Assembly (NCBI RefSeq): GCF_918797505.1
Contig: NC_092802.1
Coordinates: 12,543,480 to 12,607,479, forward strand
DNA length: 64,000 nt
Direction: 5' to 3'
From: Bemisia tabaci
Taxonomy: Eukaryota > Arthropoda > Insecta > Hemiptera > Aleyrodidae
Position numbers and translations under genes: made by a program. This document shows, piece after piece, positions 1-10,521 of this stretch. A model generated the notes under the pieces. That model had not been told where the DNA came from, did no database searches, and saw only the letters and a list, made by a program, of their open reading frames with translations. Within the stretch, counting starts at the first letter, position 1. The number at the start of each line of letters is the position of its first letter.

Positions 1-310
1 AGAGGAAATGGAGTGAGGGAATCGGGAAGAGAACGAGAAATTAGCGAAGGAAAAGAGGTAGCGAACTGATTATTGAAATTGATAGACAGAGCTATAGACA
101 AAGCTAAGAGGAAATGAAGTGAGGGAATTGGGAAAAGAACGAGAAATAAGCGAAGGAATAGGAGCTCTGGCTCCCTCAAAACCAAATAAATTTCCGGGAA
201 AAGTAATTGCGCGACTAGATTGACCGCAGTTTATAAGGGGTAACTTGAACATGTCAGCTGAGTAGTTGACAAGACACCATGTCACCACTTTCGAGAAAAT
301 CGTGCTCACC
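1..310. repeat. Partial GCGGGCTGATT-family MITE arm with internal duplication
   Basis: Bases 1-58 recur with a few changes at 108-165 (both begin AGAGGAAATG.AGTGAGGGAA). Between them lies the conserved arm TGATTATTGAAATTGATAG at about 68-86, also found at 44441, 53165, 55195 and 55495. Only one arm of the element is present, and the window edge cuts the left side. No coding signal was seen. Confidence 0.55.
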
Positions 311-371
311 GCTTTTCCGAAAACGCGCCCCTTCGCCTACTTTGGCGGCACGCAGATGCTCCAGTCCTAGG

Positions 372-623
372 CTGCCATGCTAAGGGAAAACGCCGTATGG
401 GCCTTTAGAAGTTGCCAAGTTTCTTCCGATAAAAGCCGAAATTACTCGCAAATTTGTGAATATTATTTTCCAAAAATTTTAGGTAATTTTTACGCGATTT
501 CATCTAAAATACCTAATAATTTCAAGGAAAAATATATATGAATGTTGTCAAAAATACCTTTTTTGTCAAGGGAAATTTGGCAACTCTAGAATGCTCATAC
601 GGCGTTCTTCCTTAGGTCGGCAG
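372..623. mobile_element. CTGCCG-family MITE (palindromic)
   Basis: The left end CTGCCATGCTAAGGGAAAAC with CGCCGTATG is answered at the right end by CATACGGCGTTCTTCCTTAG and GGCAG. Internal GTTGCCAA and TTGGCAAC are also inverted. This is the best represented family in the window (other copies near 4994, 25925, 40203, 48179, 55800 and 59687). No clean TSD is visible at this copy. Confidence 0.85.
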
Positions 624-1241
624 GATTGGGTCCAAAAGTAACAAAAAAGAGCAATTCGTCTGAAAAATCAAAGAACCGTTGCGTATCGTAAAACATCGGG
701 ATTCACGCATTGTTGCGACTCCGGGTTTATTATAATCACGGTCCTTTTGTTTTCTTGACTTTCTTTTCATTCGATTTCCACTCCCGTCTCTTGACCGCAC
801 CGCATGTTTCCGAAAAAGACGTACTGTAAATTAGTTCGTCTACGATCGAGACAGGCCGACATTTCTTCTTTTATTTTCCCCAACCGTCCCTTTCTATTTT
901 TTTTAGGATTCGAGATGGTGTTTTTTCTAGAGGTCTGGATGAGGATATGGGAATTGGGAAATGCATTGTTGCCCCGTCGTGGGATTAAGAATCGTCTTAT
1001 TTTTCGCTGACAATGCATATTGAAAAATTTAAACGCCGATAATTTTTTTTTTTATTAAAAAGGAATAAACAAAGATACCTACATGATGATGAAAAAGTAA
1101 TCCAGAGGAAATTTTTTTATACTCCCGGATACTATATACTAGATTATACTTTCGGTGTTAAGACTATGCTAGATAATGGGTATTTTTTCTTCTTTTTTCA
1201 CTTCCTGCGATTTCATCAAAAGATAAATTTAACATCCTCAA
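624..1241. other. Unassigned AT-rich sequence
   Basis: Homopolymer-rich sequence without a credible coding region. Open frames here are short, overlap on both strands and lack splice context or recognisable motifs. I see no repeat shared with the rest of the window. Confidence 0.4.
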
Positions 1242-1367
1242 TTTGACGTATTTCTGCAAAACGGAACTATGTGCATTAAGACATGAGCCCTGCGACTCAT
1301 AAAGGTAAATGCATAACACGGCTCACGTCATAATGCACATACTTCCGTTTGGCAGAAATACATCCAA
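1242..1367. mobile_element. Short hairpin MITE
   Basis: An inverted repeat of roughly 48-bp arms: TTTGACGTATTTCTGC at 1242 pairs with GCAGAAATACATCCAAA ending at 1367, and ATGTGCATTAAGACATGAGCC pairs with GGCTCACGTCATAATGCACAT. The loop is about 30 bp. It has typical foldback MITE structure and no coding capacity. Confidence 0.75.
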
Positions 1368-3195
1368 AAAATAAAAGAGAAAGTGAACTTAAAATTAAAT
1401 TTTTTGAAAAGAGTCAAGAAATTCAAGAGGAGCAATGATTTATTCACGATTAATATTCAGCTCCCGAATAAACAGACTAAATTTTATATCAACAAATTTT
1501 GATGAAATTCTGATACTTTCGGTGCACTCAATTTAATTTTTCAACAAACAATAAAACTTCCGGGAAGATATTCGTAGTTATCTTCGTAGCCAAAACTAAA
1601 ATTTGAATATTAATGCAATTTCGGAGGATAAATGTTTTGAGCCACATTCAGGGAGTCACGCAACGCACAATATACACTTTACTCAATTTGATAAAAGAGT
1701 CTTTTTTTAATTTTTTTAAGAAAACGGAAGTATATCAACCACTAATTTTTGACGGAGTGAATTTGGCAACATCGTATCAACAACACAGCTACAGGCTTCG
1801 TCAAGCAGGTTATATTGTAGGAAGAGGAGAAAGGCGGGTCATGGAGTAACCAATAACGAAGATGACCGTGAAATTGCGCCTTTTTTGAGCCCAAACAAAC
1901 CCAGACTCTAGGCCTTTCTCTGTAGACGTTCCCTCTCTCTCCTCTTCCTGGTTTTCGATGCAGCCTCCTCCACATTCCGGTTCTTTTTCCTTCGTTTCCT
2001 TCCCATTTTTGAAAATCAAACCTACTATTGTTTTGCAAAAAACGACGCGAGTTGGTCTCCATGGCTGCAGTTGCGAGATCATGCGAAATAATTTACTTAT
2101 TTCTTCTAATTTCGCTGGAAAGGCTCTTGCAACACTGACATTTTGAGTGACCCACACGTGCGGTTAATATTTTTTGGTTAATTTTTTTGTGGGTTACATT
2201 GACCAAATCTTTGGGTTGAAAATTTGCAACCCCCTCAGAAATTAGACTTGAGCCGCCAGGATCACACCAGATCGCACAGGAGGCGAAGGGGGTGTACGCC
2301 CGAAAAAATAAGGAAGAGAAGGGAAAGAAAGAAAGAAACGGAGGAGAGAAGAGGGAAGGACACTTATAATTGGTAATTATTCATGACAGAATGTACTCAA
2401 ACTGCAAATTCAATGCTTTAAAATTTCAAAAAAATTTCGGGGGAGCCCCCCTCCCCGACCCATTTTACACCCCCGTTCAAGTGTCATGCTCCGCCAATAG
2501 TGCATTAGCTGGTTCAGCAGGTCACTTCCTTCAACCCCGGATGTCTTAAAACAGCCTTCGGTTTCGTTAGATTGAACCAAAAATGTTGTCGATTATCGAC
2601 GTTTTATTTGGTTAAACTGACCGAAAAACGTAACTCAAAACTAGCAGCCATGAACATGGACATTTTGAACAGTGTAAACGTTTGTTTCCAACGGCCGATT
2701 TTGCCTTTACGACTCTATTTAGGCCTCCGGACACGGCAACCATGTGAGCAGAAGCTGTAAATAACCTCGCTGACATGTTTTGCAAATATCTGTCCGCAGA
2801 AGAACCGAGGAAGGGCCAAGGACTGGCCGCAGTCTCGGGGGTTGAGGGCCGCGAGAGGGTGGGGTGGCTTTGTTTTGTTCCGAACAAAAACAATTAGTTT
2901 TGTCCACTTGTTTCTTCTTCTTCTTCCGAGAGCTCTCTTTCGGCCGCATCAAATGCATTATTCAATGCAGATTGGACAAATTACGCTTTTTATTGGTGGG
3001 TTCTTTGTTTTCCTGCATCGTCTGCGCGGCTGTTCGGTCGGAAAAGACGATCTGCGCATCTGTGGAGAATCGGGCCTTTGATTTCAGATCGAACCTCGTC
3101 AATGAACGCCTCTCTTCCGTGCGTCTCAATCTTCTTTATTTTTTTAATTTTTTTTGCAGTAGAACAAACGCCTTTACAAAATTGAGAAGACAGTT
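1368..3195. other. Unassigned sequence with no supported gene
   Basis: Several short open frames occur on both strands, but none has recognisable motifs or splice context. The stretch near 2190-2215 (TTACATTGACCAAATCTTTG) recurs in diverged form near 27630-27655, so at least part of it is repetitive. Confidence 0.4.
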
Positions 3196-3453
3196 GGATT
3201 GCATTTTGCAAAAAGGAACCACTAGCATTACGATGTTGCTAAGATTGTGCAACTTCTTTTGTCTTTGAGGAAAAACCCGATTATCCCTTAATAGTTTCTA
3301 TTTTACTCGCTAAAAATTGTAAATTTACGACAAAAATTACCATCTAAATTTCATAGTTTTTCACAATTTCCGCAATTTTATTGCAAAGAATGAAGTTGCA
3401 CAATCTTAGCATCGTTTGCAATGTTAGTGGTTCCTTTTTGCAAAATGCAATCC
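3196..3453. mobile_element. GGATTG-family MITE with 4-bp TSD AGTT
   Basis: The terminal inverted repeat GGATTGCATTTTGCAAAAAG...CTTTTTGCAAAATGCAATCC is followed inwards by GGAACCACTAGCATT and AATG.TAGTGGTTCC. The flanks read AGTT on both sides (3192-3195 and 3454-3457). Sister copies at 45466 (TSD ATTT) and 11690 support a 4-bp target duplication. Confidence 0.9.
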
Positions 3454-4513
3454 AGTTTATTTTTATGTGGATAAGAAACTGAACGTGTTCAAGGAACTGT
3501 GGGCGCACGGTTTGCGATCCTCTTAGTTCCTTTCGATTTCACTGCATTTGCACATAATACCTACTAGCATAAACTGCATACATATTACGTTCAATTGAGT
3601 GCATGTTTTGTGAAAAATATTTTGAATTTTCTTTAACGACCTGTACCAAGTCCAGTGAACTTTCCAAGGAGATTTTCCCTGTAGTTTACGGTATGAAAAT
3701 GAACTGGGTGAGACAATTAGGAAGTGTCCTGATGTCCTCGTAAAAACGGTCAATTCATTACACAAACGACGACTAGAAAAGTCCGACGCTGCGCAATTTA
3801 GATCGTAAGGCAAAATAGACAACCATGTGAGCATAACTTTAATGAATTGCATGCTTGACAAAAGAATGACATTTCCTACTGCCGCAGTAGACGGAATTCT
3901 CATATACACTGAACTTTCGTTGTGATCAAATCCTTGCGTGGCAAATTAAGGTAAGCAACTATTCGCACAACTTAGTCGTAAATTGCACACTTCACTAAAT
4001 GAAGACGTTCCGTACTTTCATGCTGCTCTGAAGGTACAAATCCACGCAGGGTCTTTTTAAATTATGCATTTTTGATGGGTTCAACAATTCGCGCATCATT
4101 GTCTTTATTCGCGTGCAATACTAAATGAAGGCGATTTGTACTATCATGCTAAATTGAAAGTACAGAACCACGAAAAGTCGTTTCAAGATCACACGTTGTT
4201 GATGAGATTGGAGTAGGATAGGCAACTATTCGTGCATCATTGTCGTAAATTGCATACGCGACTAAACGCAGGCGTTTTAGATTGTCACGTTACACAGATC
4301 AGAGCCAAGTCCCTTTATACGAAACTACGCAGTGTTTCCAAACATAAAAACGATTCAACGATACGTCAGGTCGCCATCAGATTTCCATTTTCCATTCCAT
4401 TACATTTTTATGTTTTTGGGCTGTTTTCAGCCTGGGTTAATCTAAATCGGTCTAATTCGGTCTTGGTGATTACTTCCACCCCATGAGTTTTCGGTGATTC
4501 CGCGCCTGAAGGC
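3454..4513. other. Unassigned intergenic sequence
   Basis: It contains loose internal near-repeats of the type TTCGCGCATCATTGTC / TTCGTGCATCATTGTC and CGTAAATTGCA (about 3960-4280), suggesting an old degenerate tandem duplication. No credible gene was found. Confidence 0.4.
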
Positions 4514-4521
4514 CTCCAGTC

Positions 4522-4686
4522 CAGTGGCGTGGCGTGAATTGCGATACATCGATTTTTATGACAATTTAACCTATGGAAAAGTATCGATGAACAGGGTGTT
4601 CGCAGCGAACACCTTAATAATAGATTATTTACCATAGGTTTAAATGACATAACAATCGATATATCGCAATTCACGCCACGCCACTG
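4522..4686. mobile_element. hAT-type MITE with 8-bp TSD CTCCAGTC
   Basis: The ends are CAGTGGCGTGGCGTGAATTG and CAATTCACGCCACGCCACTG, a near-perfect inverted repeat that continues inwards through CGAT-rich sequence. The flanks 4514-4521 and 4687-4694 are identical (CTCCAGTC). An 8-bp TSD with CAGTGGCG ends is the hAT signature. Related copies lie at 48794, 62548 and 62850. Confidence 0.92.
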
Positions 4687-4993
4687 CTCCAGTCTCGTCG
4701 ATTAATACGTGAGTTTTCTCGACCGCGGCCGAAGATTCGACAACACCGCGCCTATTGCAATTTTCCCGGCTAGCGGTCTAATTAACTTTAGCACCGTTCT
4801 AATGAAAATAATTACACTCTCCCGAAGGTGCGTTGTCATATGATGCGGAATTTACCGATGGAATAGGGGGGCGATCTTATGGTTGCCGATCTGGCACGCG
4901 ACGCGACCATACCGCGAACCCGCGGTACGGCTCGACGCCCGCCATTATGGCACGTGGTCAAGATTGGAGGCAGAGCCTGACACCTTCATCACA

Positions 4994-5246
4994 CTGCCAT
5001 GCTAAGGAAGAACGTCGAACGAGTATTCGAACGTTGCCAAATTTCCTATCAGAAAACGTCAATTATTGCGGAAAGTTAAGGACGTTAGTCCGTGAAATTT
5101 TCAGGTAATTTACATCAAATTACGAACGACATTCTCCGAAAAATCGGATGAAAAATGTGTGGAAATTTTCCCGAAAATTCATTATTTGTCAAGTTAAATT
5201 TGGCAACGTCTGAAAGTTCAAACGGCGTTCTTCCATGGCACGGTAG
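4994..5246. mobile_element. CTGCCG-family MITE
   Basis: The left end CTGCCATGCTAAGGAAGAAC and right end GTTCTTCCATGGCACGGTAG are inverted, with internal GTTGCCAAATTTCC and AAATTTGGCAACGTCTG. The flanks CACA and CATA are compatible with a decayed 4-bp TSD. Confidence 0.85.
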
Positions 5247-5329
5247 CATACTTGGTCGTGTTTTTTGAGTCGCTTGCCGGTGAGTGTGCGGGTTTGTCGC
5301 TCCTGAATGGTAAGCAACCACGAATTTTC

Positions 5330-5395
5330 AAATTCTACTACTACAGTACTAAAATTCAAATTCTACTACTACTAAAGTAGGACTACTAAACTAAA
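5330..5395. repeat. CTA-rich microsatellite
   Basis: Imperfect ACTACTACTA runs with interspersed TTCAAATT. Low-complexity sequence of no coding value, lying next to the hammerhead-like remnant. Confidence 0.7.
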
Positions 5396-5600
5396 GAGTT
5401 TGCACTGATTCCTACCTCGGTCAGTTGCATGCTCATTTTCTTGTTTTAATTTTTACATTTTTTAGCTTCTGTTCCAGTTGAGAATGGGCATGTGATTGGC
5501 CCGAAACGTCCTGGCTGCTTATGTATCTTCTAGCCTTGTATACCCATTTGTTTTTTGTATTTTAGTGTGTTTTTATTGTTGCTACTACTAAATTAACTAC
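5396..5600 (+). mobile_element. Possible Penelope-like element remnant with hammerhead-like core
   Basis: Around 5476-5515 the sequence reads TTGAGAATGGGC, an 8-nt loop, then GGCCCGAAACGTCC. That is the order of a hammerhead core (CUGANGA, stem II, GAAA) with a decayed first box. Hammerhead motifs are known from Penelope-like retroelements, so I infer a remnant. No reverse transcriptase is recognisable. It could also be a chance fold. Confidence 0.4.
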
Positions 5601-5604
5601 ATTT

Positions 5605-5857
5605 GGATCGCGTTTAACAGAGAGGAACCAAGCCACATCAGCTATTGCCAAATTTAATTGGGCAATTTAATTTTGTACAAGAGAACGTTTGTGTGGATTT
5701 CTTTGAAAATGTTAAGGAATTTGCTTCGTACTATGCAGAAAATTCACTGAAAATTGCACAAAAATCCTCACAACCGTCATCATGTAAAAAAATAAATTTC
5801 CCAATTAAATTTAGCGAAAGCTGATGCGGTTTGATTCCTTTCCGCTTAACGCGGTCT
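5605..5857. mobile_element. GGACCG-family MITE
   Basis: The left end GGATCGCGTTTAACAGAGAG pairs with the right end CCGCTTAACGCGGTCT, and CACATCAGCTATTGCCAAAT pairs with GCGAAAGCTGATGCGG. The flanks ATTT and GTTT resemble a 4-bp TSD. Other copies are at 21583, 42341 (perfect AATT TSD) and a half copy at 35934. Confidence 0.85.
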
Positions 5858-7072
5858 GTTTGGACCAACATCATCAGAGACGAACCAGGTCACATCATGT
5901 TTTAAGGGGGGAAAAGAAACTTCGAAATTTTATTCCTCCACGAGACTTCATTTTTAGGACTATTATCAAGTTCGAAACATTAACGAATTAGAAACGGGAG
6001 GTAATTAAAGAAGTTTCTATAATCATTCGCGATCCATTATTCCAACTCTGTGAACAAAAAGAGGGAGGAAAAGTAAGGTACACAAAAGCCGGGGGCAACA
6101 ATGGTGAACTCGTCAGGGGTGAAAATTCGCACAGGGCACGGACGCTGCACGGTTGCAAATTTTTCGCCAGGGCGAACTTTTACACGCAAAATTGAGCAAT
6201 GTTCGTGGGGAACGGCAAAAAGTCACGGGTAGGCGAAACTCAGCGGAGCGCTACCAACCGGAGTGCGGGAATTGCGAAAGTAATTACGCTGATTACCGAT
6301 GGAATATAATTGATAAGGAAGAACGGGTGCGCCCGAAAGGGTAGGCAATTTCCATGGCGAGCGGAGTTCAACCCCGTGCCGCGGGGAAATTCGGGTTTCC
6401 GCGCCGATGTTGCCAAGTGCCATCAAAAATAGCATTATTAGGTCCTGGATACTATTTTTCATTTTTAAAAGAGTGTATTTTTCCATTTCTGTTTCGCTGG
6501 CTTCTGATAGCGCTAAAACCGGACATGTCTACATTGGAAGTTTTCGGACGACCTATGTACAATACGTCGTTTTCCGGACGAGGGAGTGTAACCACATTCC
6601 AAGGTTGTAAAACTGACTCAAATTATTAAAGCCTTTACAAAATAAACCTGCGCAAATTTCATTGACAATTTTTCTACTTTTCGTAGGAGTCCCAAGATTC
6701 TCCAGGTAACGAAGCATTTTCCGCGAGGAAATTCGGTAACAATGAAATGTAGTTACGTTCTTACGTTAGGGACGCAAAAATTGGCAGAAAAGGGTACGAT
6801 TTTACTTAAGACACCAGGCATCTCTCAATCTACTCATGCCATCGCCCAGACGCAACTATTCGAACTCAAAGGATGTCCGCGTTGCATACACACAAAATTG
6901 CAGGCGTTTTGGTTGTCTCAACAGCCACGCCTGCCTGCCTGCGAGCATTCATGCCCACAAAGGATGTCCATTTGGCATATAAAATCTTGTTGACTATAAC
7001 ACTAGGATTCAAGTAGGAAAAGCTAAAAACGAGAAAATTCCTGGCAATTTGACTTTTCATTGCCATTTGGCC
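5858..7072. other. Unassigned sequence with one dispersed repeat
   Basis: Mostly unrecognised. About 6848-6905 (ATCGCCCAGACGCAACTATT ... GTCCGCGTTGCATAC) recurs in inverted, diverged form near 21228-21290 and 28488-28555, so it is a dispersed element. The stretch near 6740 (AATGTAGTTACGTTCTT) recurs near 54210. No supported gene. Confidence 0.45.
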
Positions 7073-7125
7073 ATCAAAAAAATAAAAAATCCATCACTAA
7101 ATACCCGTTCCCCCAGATCTCTAAA
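7073..7125. repeat. Left member of a ~53-bp direct repeat flanking a MITE
   Basis: This segment (ending ACCCGTTCCCCCAGATCTCT and AAA) recurs at 7358-7411 with a few differences, immediately on the other side of the CACTGG MITE. The same segment, inverted, separates a full and a half CACTGG MITE at 21004-21045. Confidence 0.85.
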
Positions 7126-7357
7126 CACTGGAAAGATAAAAAAAACACATTGGATCTAGAGTCCAGACTCTTGAAAACATTGACAAGAAAAAATACTCTT
7201 GATTCAATCAGATTTAAGCTTAAATCAAAAGGAAATCCGCTCAAATTAAGAGGTTTGGTTCTTGATTTAAGCTTAAATCCGATCGAATCAAGAGTATTTT
7301 TTCTTGTCGATGTTTTTAAGAGTCTGGACTCTGGATCCAATGTGTTTTTTTCCAGTG
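7126..7357. mobile_element. CACTGG-family palindromic MITE, copy 1
   Basis: The ends are CACTGG...CCAGTG with GGATCTAGAGTCCAGACTC near the left and GAGTCTGGACTCTGGATCC near the right. The central part is ATTTAAGCTTAAAT-rich. Almost the whole element folds on itself. Further copies are at 20421, 20773, 27308, 28084, 31687, 40525, 45299, 48363, 51167 and 54923. Confidence 0.92.
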
Positions 7358-7411
7358 ATCAAAAGAATAAAAAAATCCATCACTAAATACCCGTTCCCTC
7401 AGATCTCTAAA
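7358..7411. repeat. Right member of the ~53-bp flanking direct repeat
   Basis: Matches 7073-7125 in the same orientation. See the finding on long flanking repeats. Confidence 0.85.
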
Positions 7412-7580
7412 ATTGACTTTCGAGGCTACGTTTACACGTTGAACCAATCGAAATCGATACAATCTCACCTGTATGATATACGATCCATAGGGACACGTCT
7501 TTACGTCAGAGTAGCGAAAGCCCGAAAAAAATTACCAGAAGATGGCGCCTGCGGGTCGATACTTGAATCAATATCAAACG

Positions 7581-8283
7581 ACCTTGATCGATAGAATACA
7601 TCGCTAAGATAGGGATTTATCGATCAGGATTATTCGATATCGATTCGACAATCGATTCGCCGGCAGGAATAGATATCGAATGACCTTGATCGATAGAATA
7701 CATGGCTAAGATAGGGAGTTATCGATCGGGGTCATTCGATGTCGATTCGAGAATCGATTCGCCGGCAGGAATAGATATCGAATGACCTTGATCGATAGAA
7801 TACATGGCTAAGATAGGGAGTTATCGATCAGGGTCATTCGATATCGATTCGAGAATCGATTCGCCGGCAGGAATAGATATCGAATGACCTTGATCGATAG
7901 AATACATGGCTAAGATAGGGAGTTATCGATCGGGGTCATTCGATGTCGATTCGAGAATCGATTCGCCGGCAGGAATAGATATCGAATGACCTTGATCGAT
8001 AGAATACATCGCTAAGATAGGGATTTATCGATCAGGATTATTCGATATCGATTCGACAATCGATTCGCCGGCAGGAATAGATATCGAATGACCTTGATCG
8101 ATAGAATACATGGCTAAGATAGGGAGTTATCGATCGGGTCATTCGATGTCGATTCGAGAATCGATTCGCCGGCAGGAATAGATATCGAATGACCTTGATC
8201 GATAGAATACATCGCTAAGATAGGGAGTTATCGATCAGGGTCATTCGATATCGATTCGACAATCGATTCGCCGGCAGGAATAT
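7581..8283. repeat. 102-bp minisatellite, seven units
   Basis: Unit starts (ACCTTGATCGATAGAATACA) fall at 7581, 7683, 7785, 7887, 7989, 8091 and 8192, so the period is 102 bp with one 101-bp unit. Two unit types alternate irregularly: one with ATCGCTAAGATAGGGATTTA and GATTCGACAATC, one with ATGGCTAAGATAGGGAGTTA and GATTCGAGAATC. Each unit carries GATATCGATTCG palindromes and GCCGGCAGG. Confidence 0.95.
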
Positions 8284-8289
8284 AATGAC

Positions 8290-8520
8290 CCGTAATGAGC
8301 TACAAATTCCGCTTCCTGCCGAAAGCTCGGCCGCGAAAGGGCAAGTTCCGCGGGCGCGCGGCGAGCGGGACTTTTAAAATGCTCTTCCGACATGACATTC
8401 GAGACCCGGGTTCGGGCCCGGGTCGACGACCCCGGGGTTTTACGGCCGGCACGGAACACCCACCCCTCCCGCGAGGGCTCCGCGGGGTGGCGCTGTCAGA
8501 CCGTCGCGATAATACTCCCG
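8290..8520. other. GC-rich island with CCCGGG palindrome
   Basis: Strongly GC-rich sequence in an AT-rich window. It contains ACCCGGGTTCGGGCCCGGGT at about 8403-8422 and TTTTAAAATGCTC near 8375. Composition and the TTTTAAA-plus-CCCGGG combination resemble the island at 51520-51900. Frames are open on both strands through lack of stop codons in GC-rich sequence, so I do not call a gene. Confidence 0.45.
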
Positions 8521-8600
8521 CCCTGAGGAAAAACGCCGTACGGAAATTTGAACGCTGCCACGCTCCGATCGGAAAAACACGCTTTTCCCCGCAGCTTGTG
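8521..8600. mobile_element. Fragment of CTGCCG-family MITE
   Basis: GAGGAAAAACGCCGTACGG followed by GAACGCTGCCACG matches the left arm of the family. The right arm is missing. Confidence 0.6.
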
Positions 8601-8739
8601 AATATTTTGCATTGATATTCCTGATGAAGCGTGATCGAAATGCCACAAATTCACTTTTGAACCCTTTAACTCCTACGGACGATAATTGAATTCTAGGTGG
8701 TGGTAGCCACCCCGGCCCAATCCTAAAAAACTACCCCTA

Positions 8740-8885
8740 AATGTTGGAACATATACAACAAGTTGGAACATATACTCTAACCTCAATGACCTTTGTGTAA
8801 ATAAACTGTCTTTAGTGGGAATTGAGCATTTTTGAGTCACCGAATTGATGTGTTCTCGTTCTCACTGATCCAATTCTCGTCCTCG
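8740..8885 (-). repeat. Solo copy of the 32.9-33.7 kb repeat element end
   Basis: Read on the minus strand, this matches about 33226-33345: GATCAGTGAGAACGAGAACA, AAAAATGCTCAATT, ACTAAAGACAGT, then AAAGGTCATTG and TTCCAACTTG. Only one unit is present here, against five at 32938-33303. Confidence 0.75.
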
Positions 8886-8949
8886 CGTAACCGCACTGAG
8901 ACCGTATGGATATCTTGCCTTGGAACTTCAGATATCTTCATTTTTGGTG

Positions 8950-9070
8950 TTCGGGGCCGTTCAAGTAATCCGTAACGCATTTAGTGGGGGAGGACGCATT
9001 TAAGGCAGCGTTGCGGTGCGTTTCAAGGGGGAGAGTGGGGGTCAAGCACAGCGTTACGTGACAAATCTGA
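8950..9070. repeat. Dispersed GGCCGTTC/GTAACGC repeat
   Basis: GGGGCCGTTCAAGTAATCCG, GTAACGC and a pyrimidine-rich tract with GGGGTC recur inverted at about 42790-42885 (CGTTACGTATTTTATGAACG). Short repeated fragment of unknown class. Confidence 0.5.
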
Positions 9071-9206
9071 GTCAGGGGGGAAAACTTTGAAAAAAAACGT
9101 GCAAAATGCGCATGTATTTTCACACCTTTGCGAAATATCCACACCACAGCGAAATATCTCCTAAAAAACCAGGAATTTTTCAAATTGTTTTCCCGGCGTT
9201 TTCCTT

Positions 9207-9207
<1 letters not shown>

Positions 9208-9263
<56 letters not shown>
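9208..9263. repeat. Poly(T) tract of 56 bases
   Basis: An uninterrupted T run followed by nine A. It could be the reverse complement of a retrotransposon poly(A) tail, but no TSD is visible around it, so it is left as simple sequence. Confidence 0.9.
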
Positions 9264-9270
<7 letters not shown>

Positions 9271-10446
9271 AATTGGTGGAGAAGAGGCCAAAATACCTTT
9301 AAATGCCGCTCAAAATGTACTATTCATGAATGCCATTATCTTGGTTACAGCAAAAAGTACCTACCCTTTTTGATTCAAGGTATACTTGTTTCATATTTTA
9401 TCGGCAGAGATCTAGCAACGATTTCATGTTCATACGGCGACTTTCTTTGGAAAGACTTAATGCCACGAGGATGGACTGTGCGTGTCGGACGACAACACTG
9501 TAACGAGCTCAACCTAATCACGGGTTAATTTGGGTGATGTTGAGTGGGAGAATGCTAACTACTTTTTCGGAGTGGGCTTTTGAATGTGAGTTTCGCGGCA
9601 TTTCTGGGGCTCTCTTTGAAATATGAATGGATTATTTCGCGTGATCCTGTTCATTATTTCGTGAGTGTATAAAGCCTATGGTCTTTATCTGACTTTTTGT
9701 AATTTCGAGAGGTAGGTAATTGTGAGTTGTGAACTGTTATTTGTTTGAGTACTCGAGTATTCTGAATTTCTAGGAAAAGAGCTCGAAAGTAATTTTTGAA
9801 AGTCATAATAATTTTTTTTTATTTTAAATACGCTTCACAAACGACGGATCATAACCATTGTAATAATGAATCATCCTGTATGATTTCAATTCATAGGTTG
9901 ACTACTCTTTTGGGCACGAGACGCTCCAAGATCTAACCTCAAAATTACCGACGTATCCGTGCTTTCCCTACTTAGGCACTTCACCACAAACGGGAGGACG
10001 TCGTCGACGCTAGGTTGCCAGACTTTGCGATAAAATTTTGATAAATTACATGGGTTGAAATTGAGAAAAGAGCTGATTCTTCAGCACTATCAGGCAAACG
10101 TGCGTCGACGACAAGCCACAAAAACCCAACTGCAGAAACGAGGGTTTTTCCTTAAGGCTGTCCAATTTACGAGGGAGATACCGTCCGTAAATCAAGGGCT
10201 AGCACCTCGTCGGCGCCTCGCAAAATCTAGTCGATCAGAAAGTGAAGAGCGGGAGGCGCTAATGAAAAAAAGGAGATAAATTAATTAAAAATTTCGAACC
10301 GGATTCCTGTGACGCGGCGGCGGGGGAGGGGGGCGAGGAGGGGGACGCCGACAGGGGCGGAACGCGGAACGGTCCTAGCGCGAGCTTTTAATAAATGAGA
10401 AAAGTTGAGCTCTCCGCCCGTAGCGAACTTTTCAATCCGCCGGAAT
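9264..10446. other. Unassigned sequence
   Basis: It contains a short CTGCCG-family trace at about 9410-9455 (CATGTTCATACGGCGAC). A G-rich tract (GGCGGCGGGGGAGGGG) at about 10315-10365 lies just upstream of the TATA/Inr pair. No supported gene. Confidence 0.4.
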
Positions 10447-10486
10447 TATAAATAGCCGGGTGTGTTTATCGGTATCGGTCAGTCTG
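10447..10486 (+). promoter_or_regulatory. Candidate RNA polymerase II core promoter (TATA + Inr)
   Basis: TATAAATA at 10447-10454 is followed by an insect-type initiator TCAGTC with its A at 10481, which puts the TATA box at about -34. This is close to canonical insect spacing. G-rich sequence lies upstream. Downstream, an ATG at 10508 opens a frame of only nine codons into a MITE, so no gene product can be assigned. It may be a decayed or orphan promoter, or chance. Confidence 0.4.
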
Positions 10487-10521
10487 GGAAGCTTTGCCCC
10501 GTCGTACATGGGTCAACGAGG

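Noticed and set aside
7581..8283. CRISPR-like array
   Set aside because: The 102-bp units are homogeneous along their full length, with no spacer-type unique sequences, and the genome is eukaryotic. It is a minisatellite.
9208..9263. Retroelement insertion at the poly(T) tract
   Set aside because: No target-site duplication or shared body sequence was found around it, unlike the case at 62964-63469.
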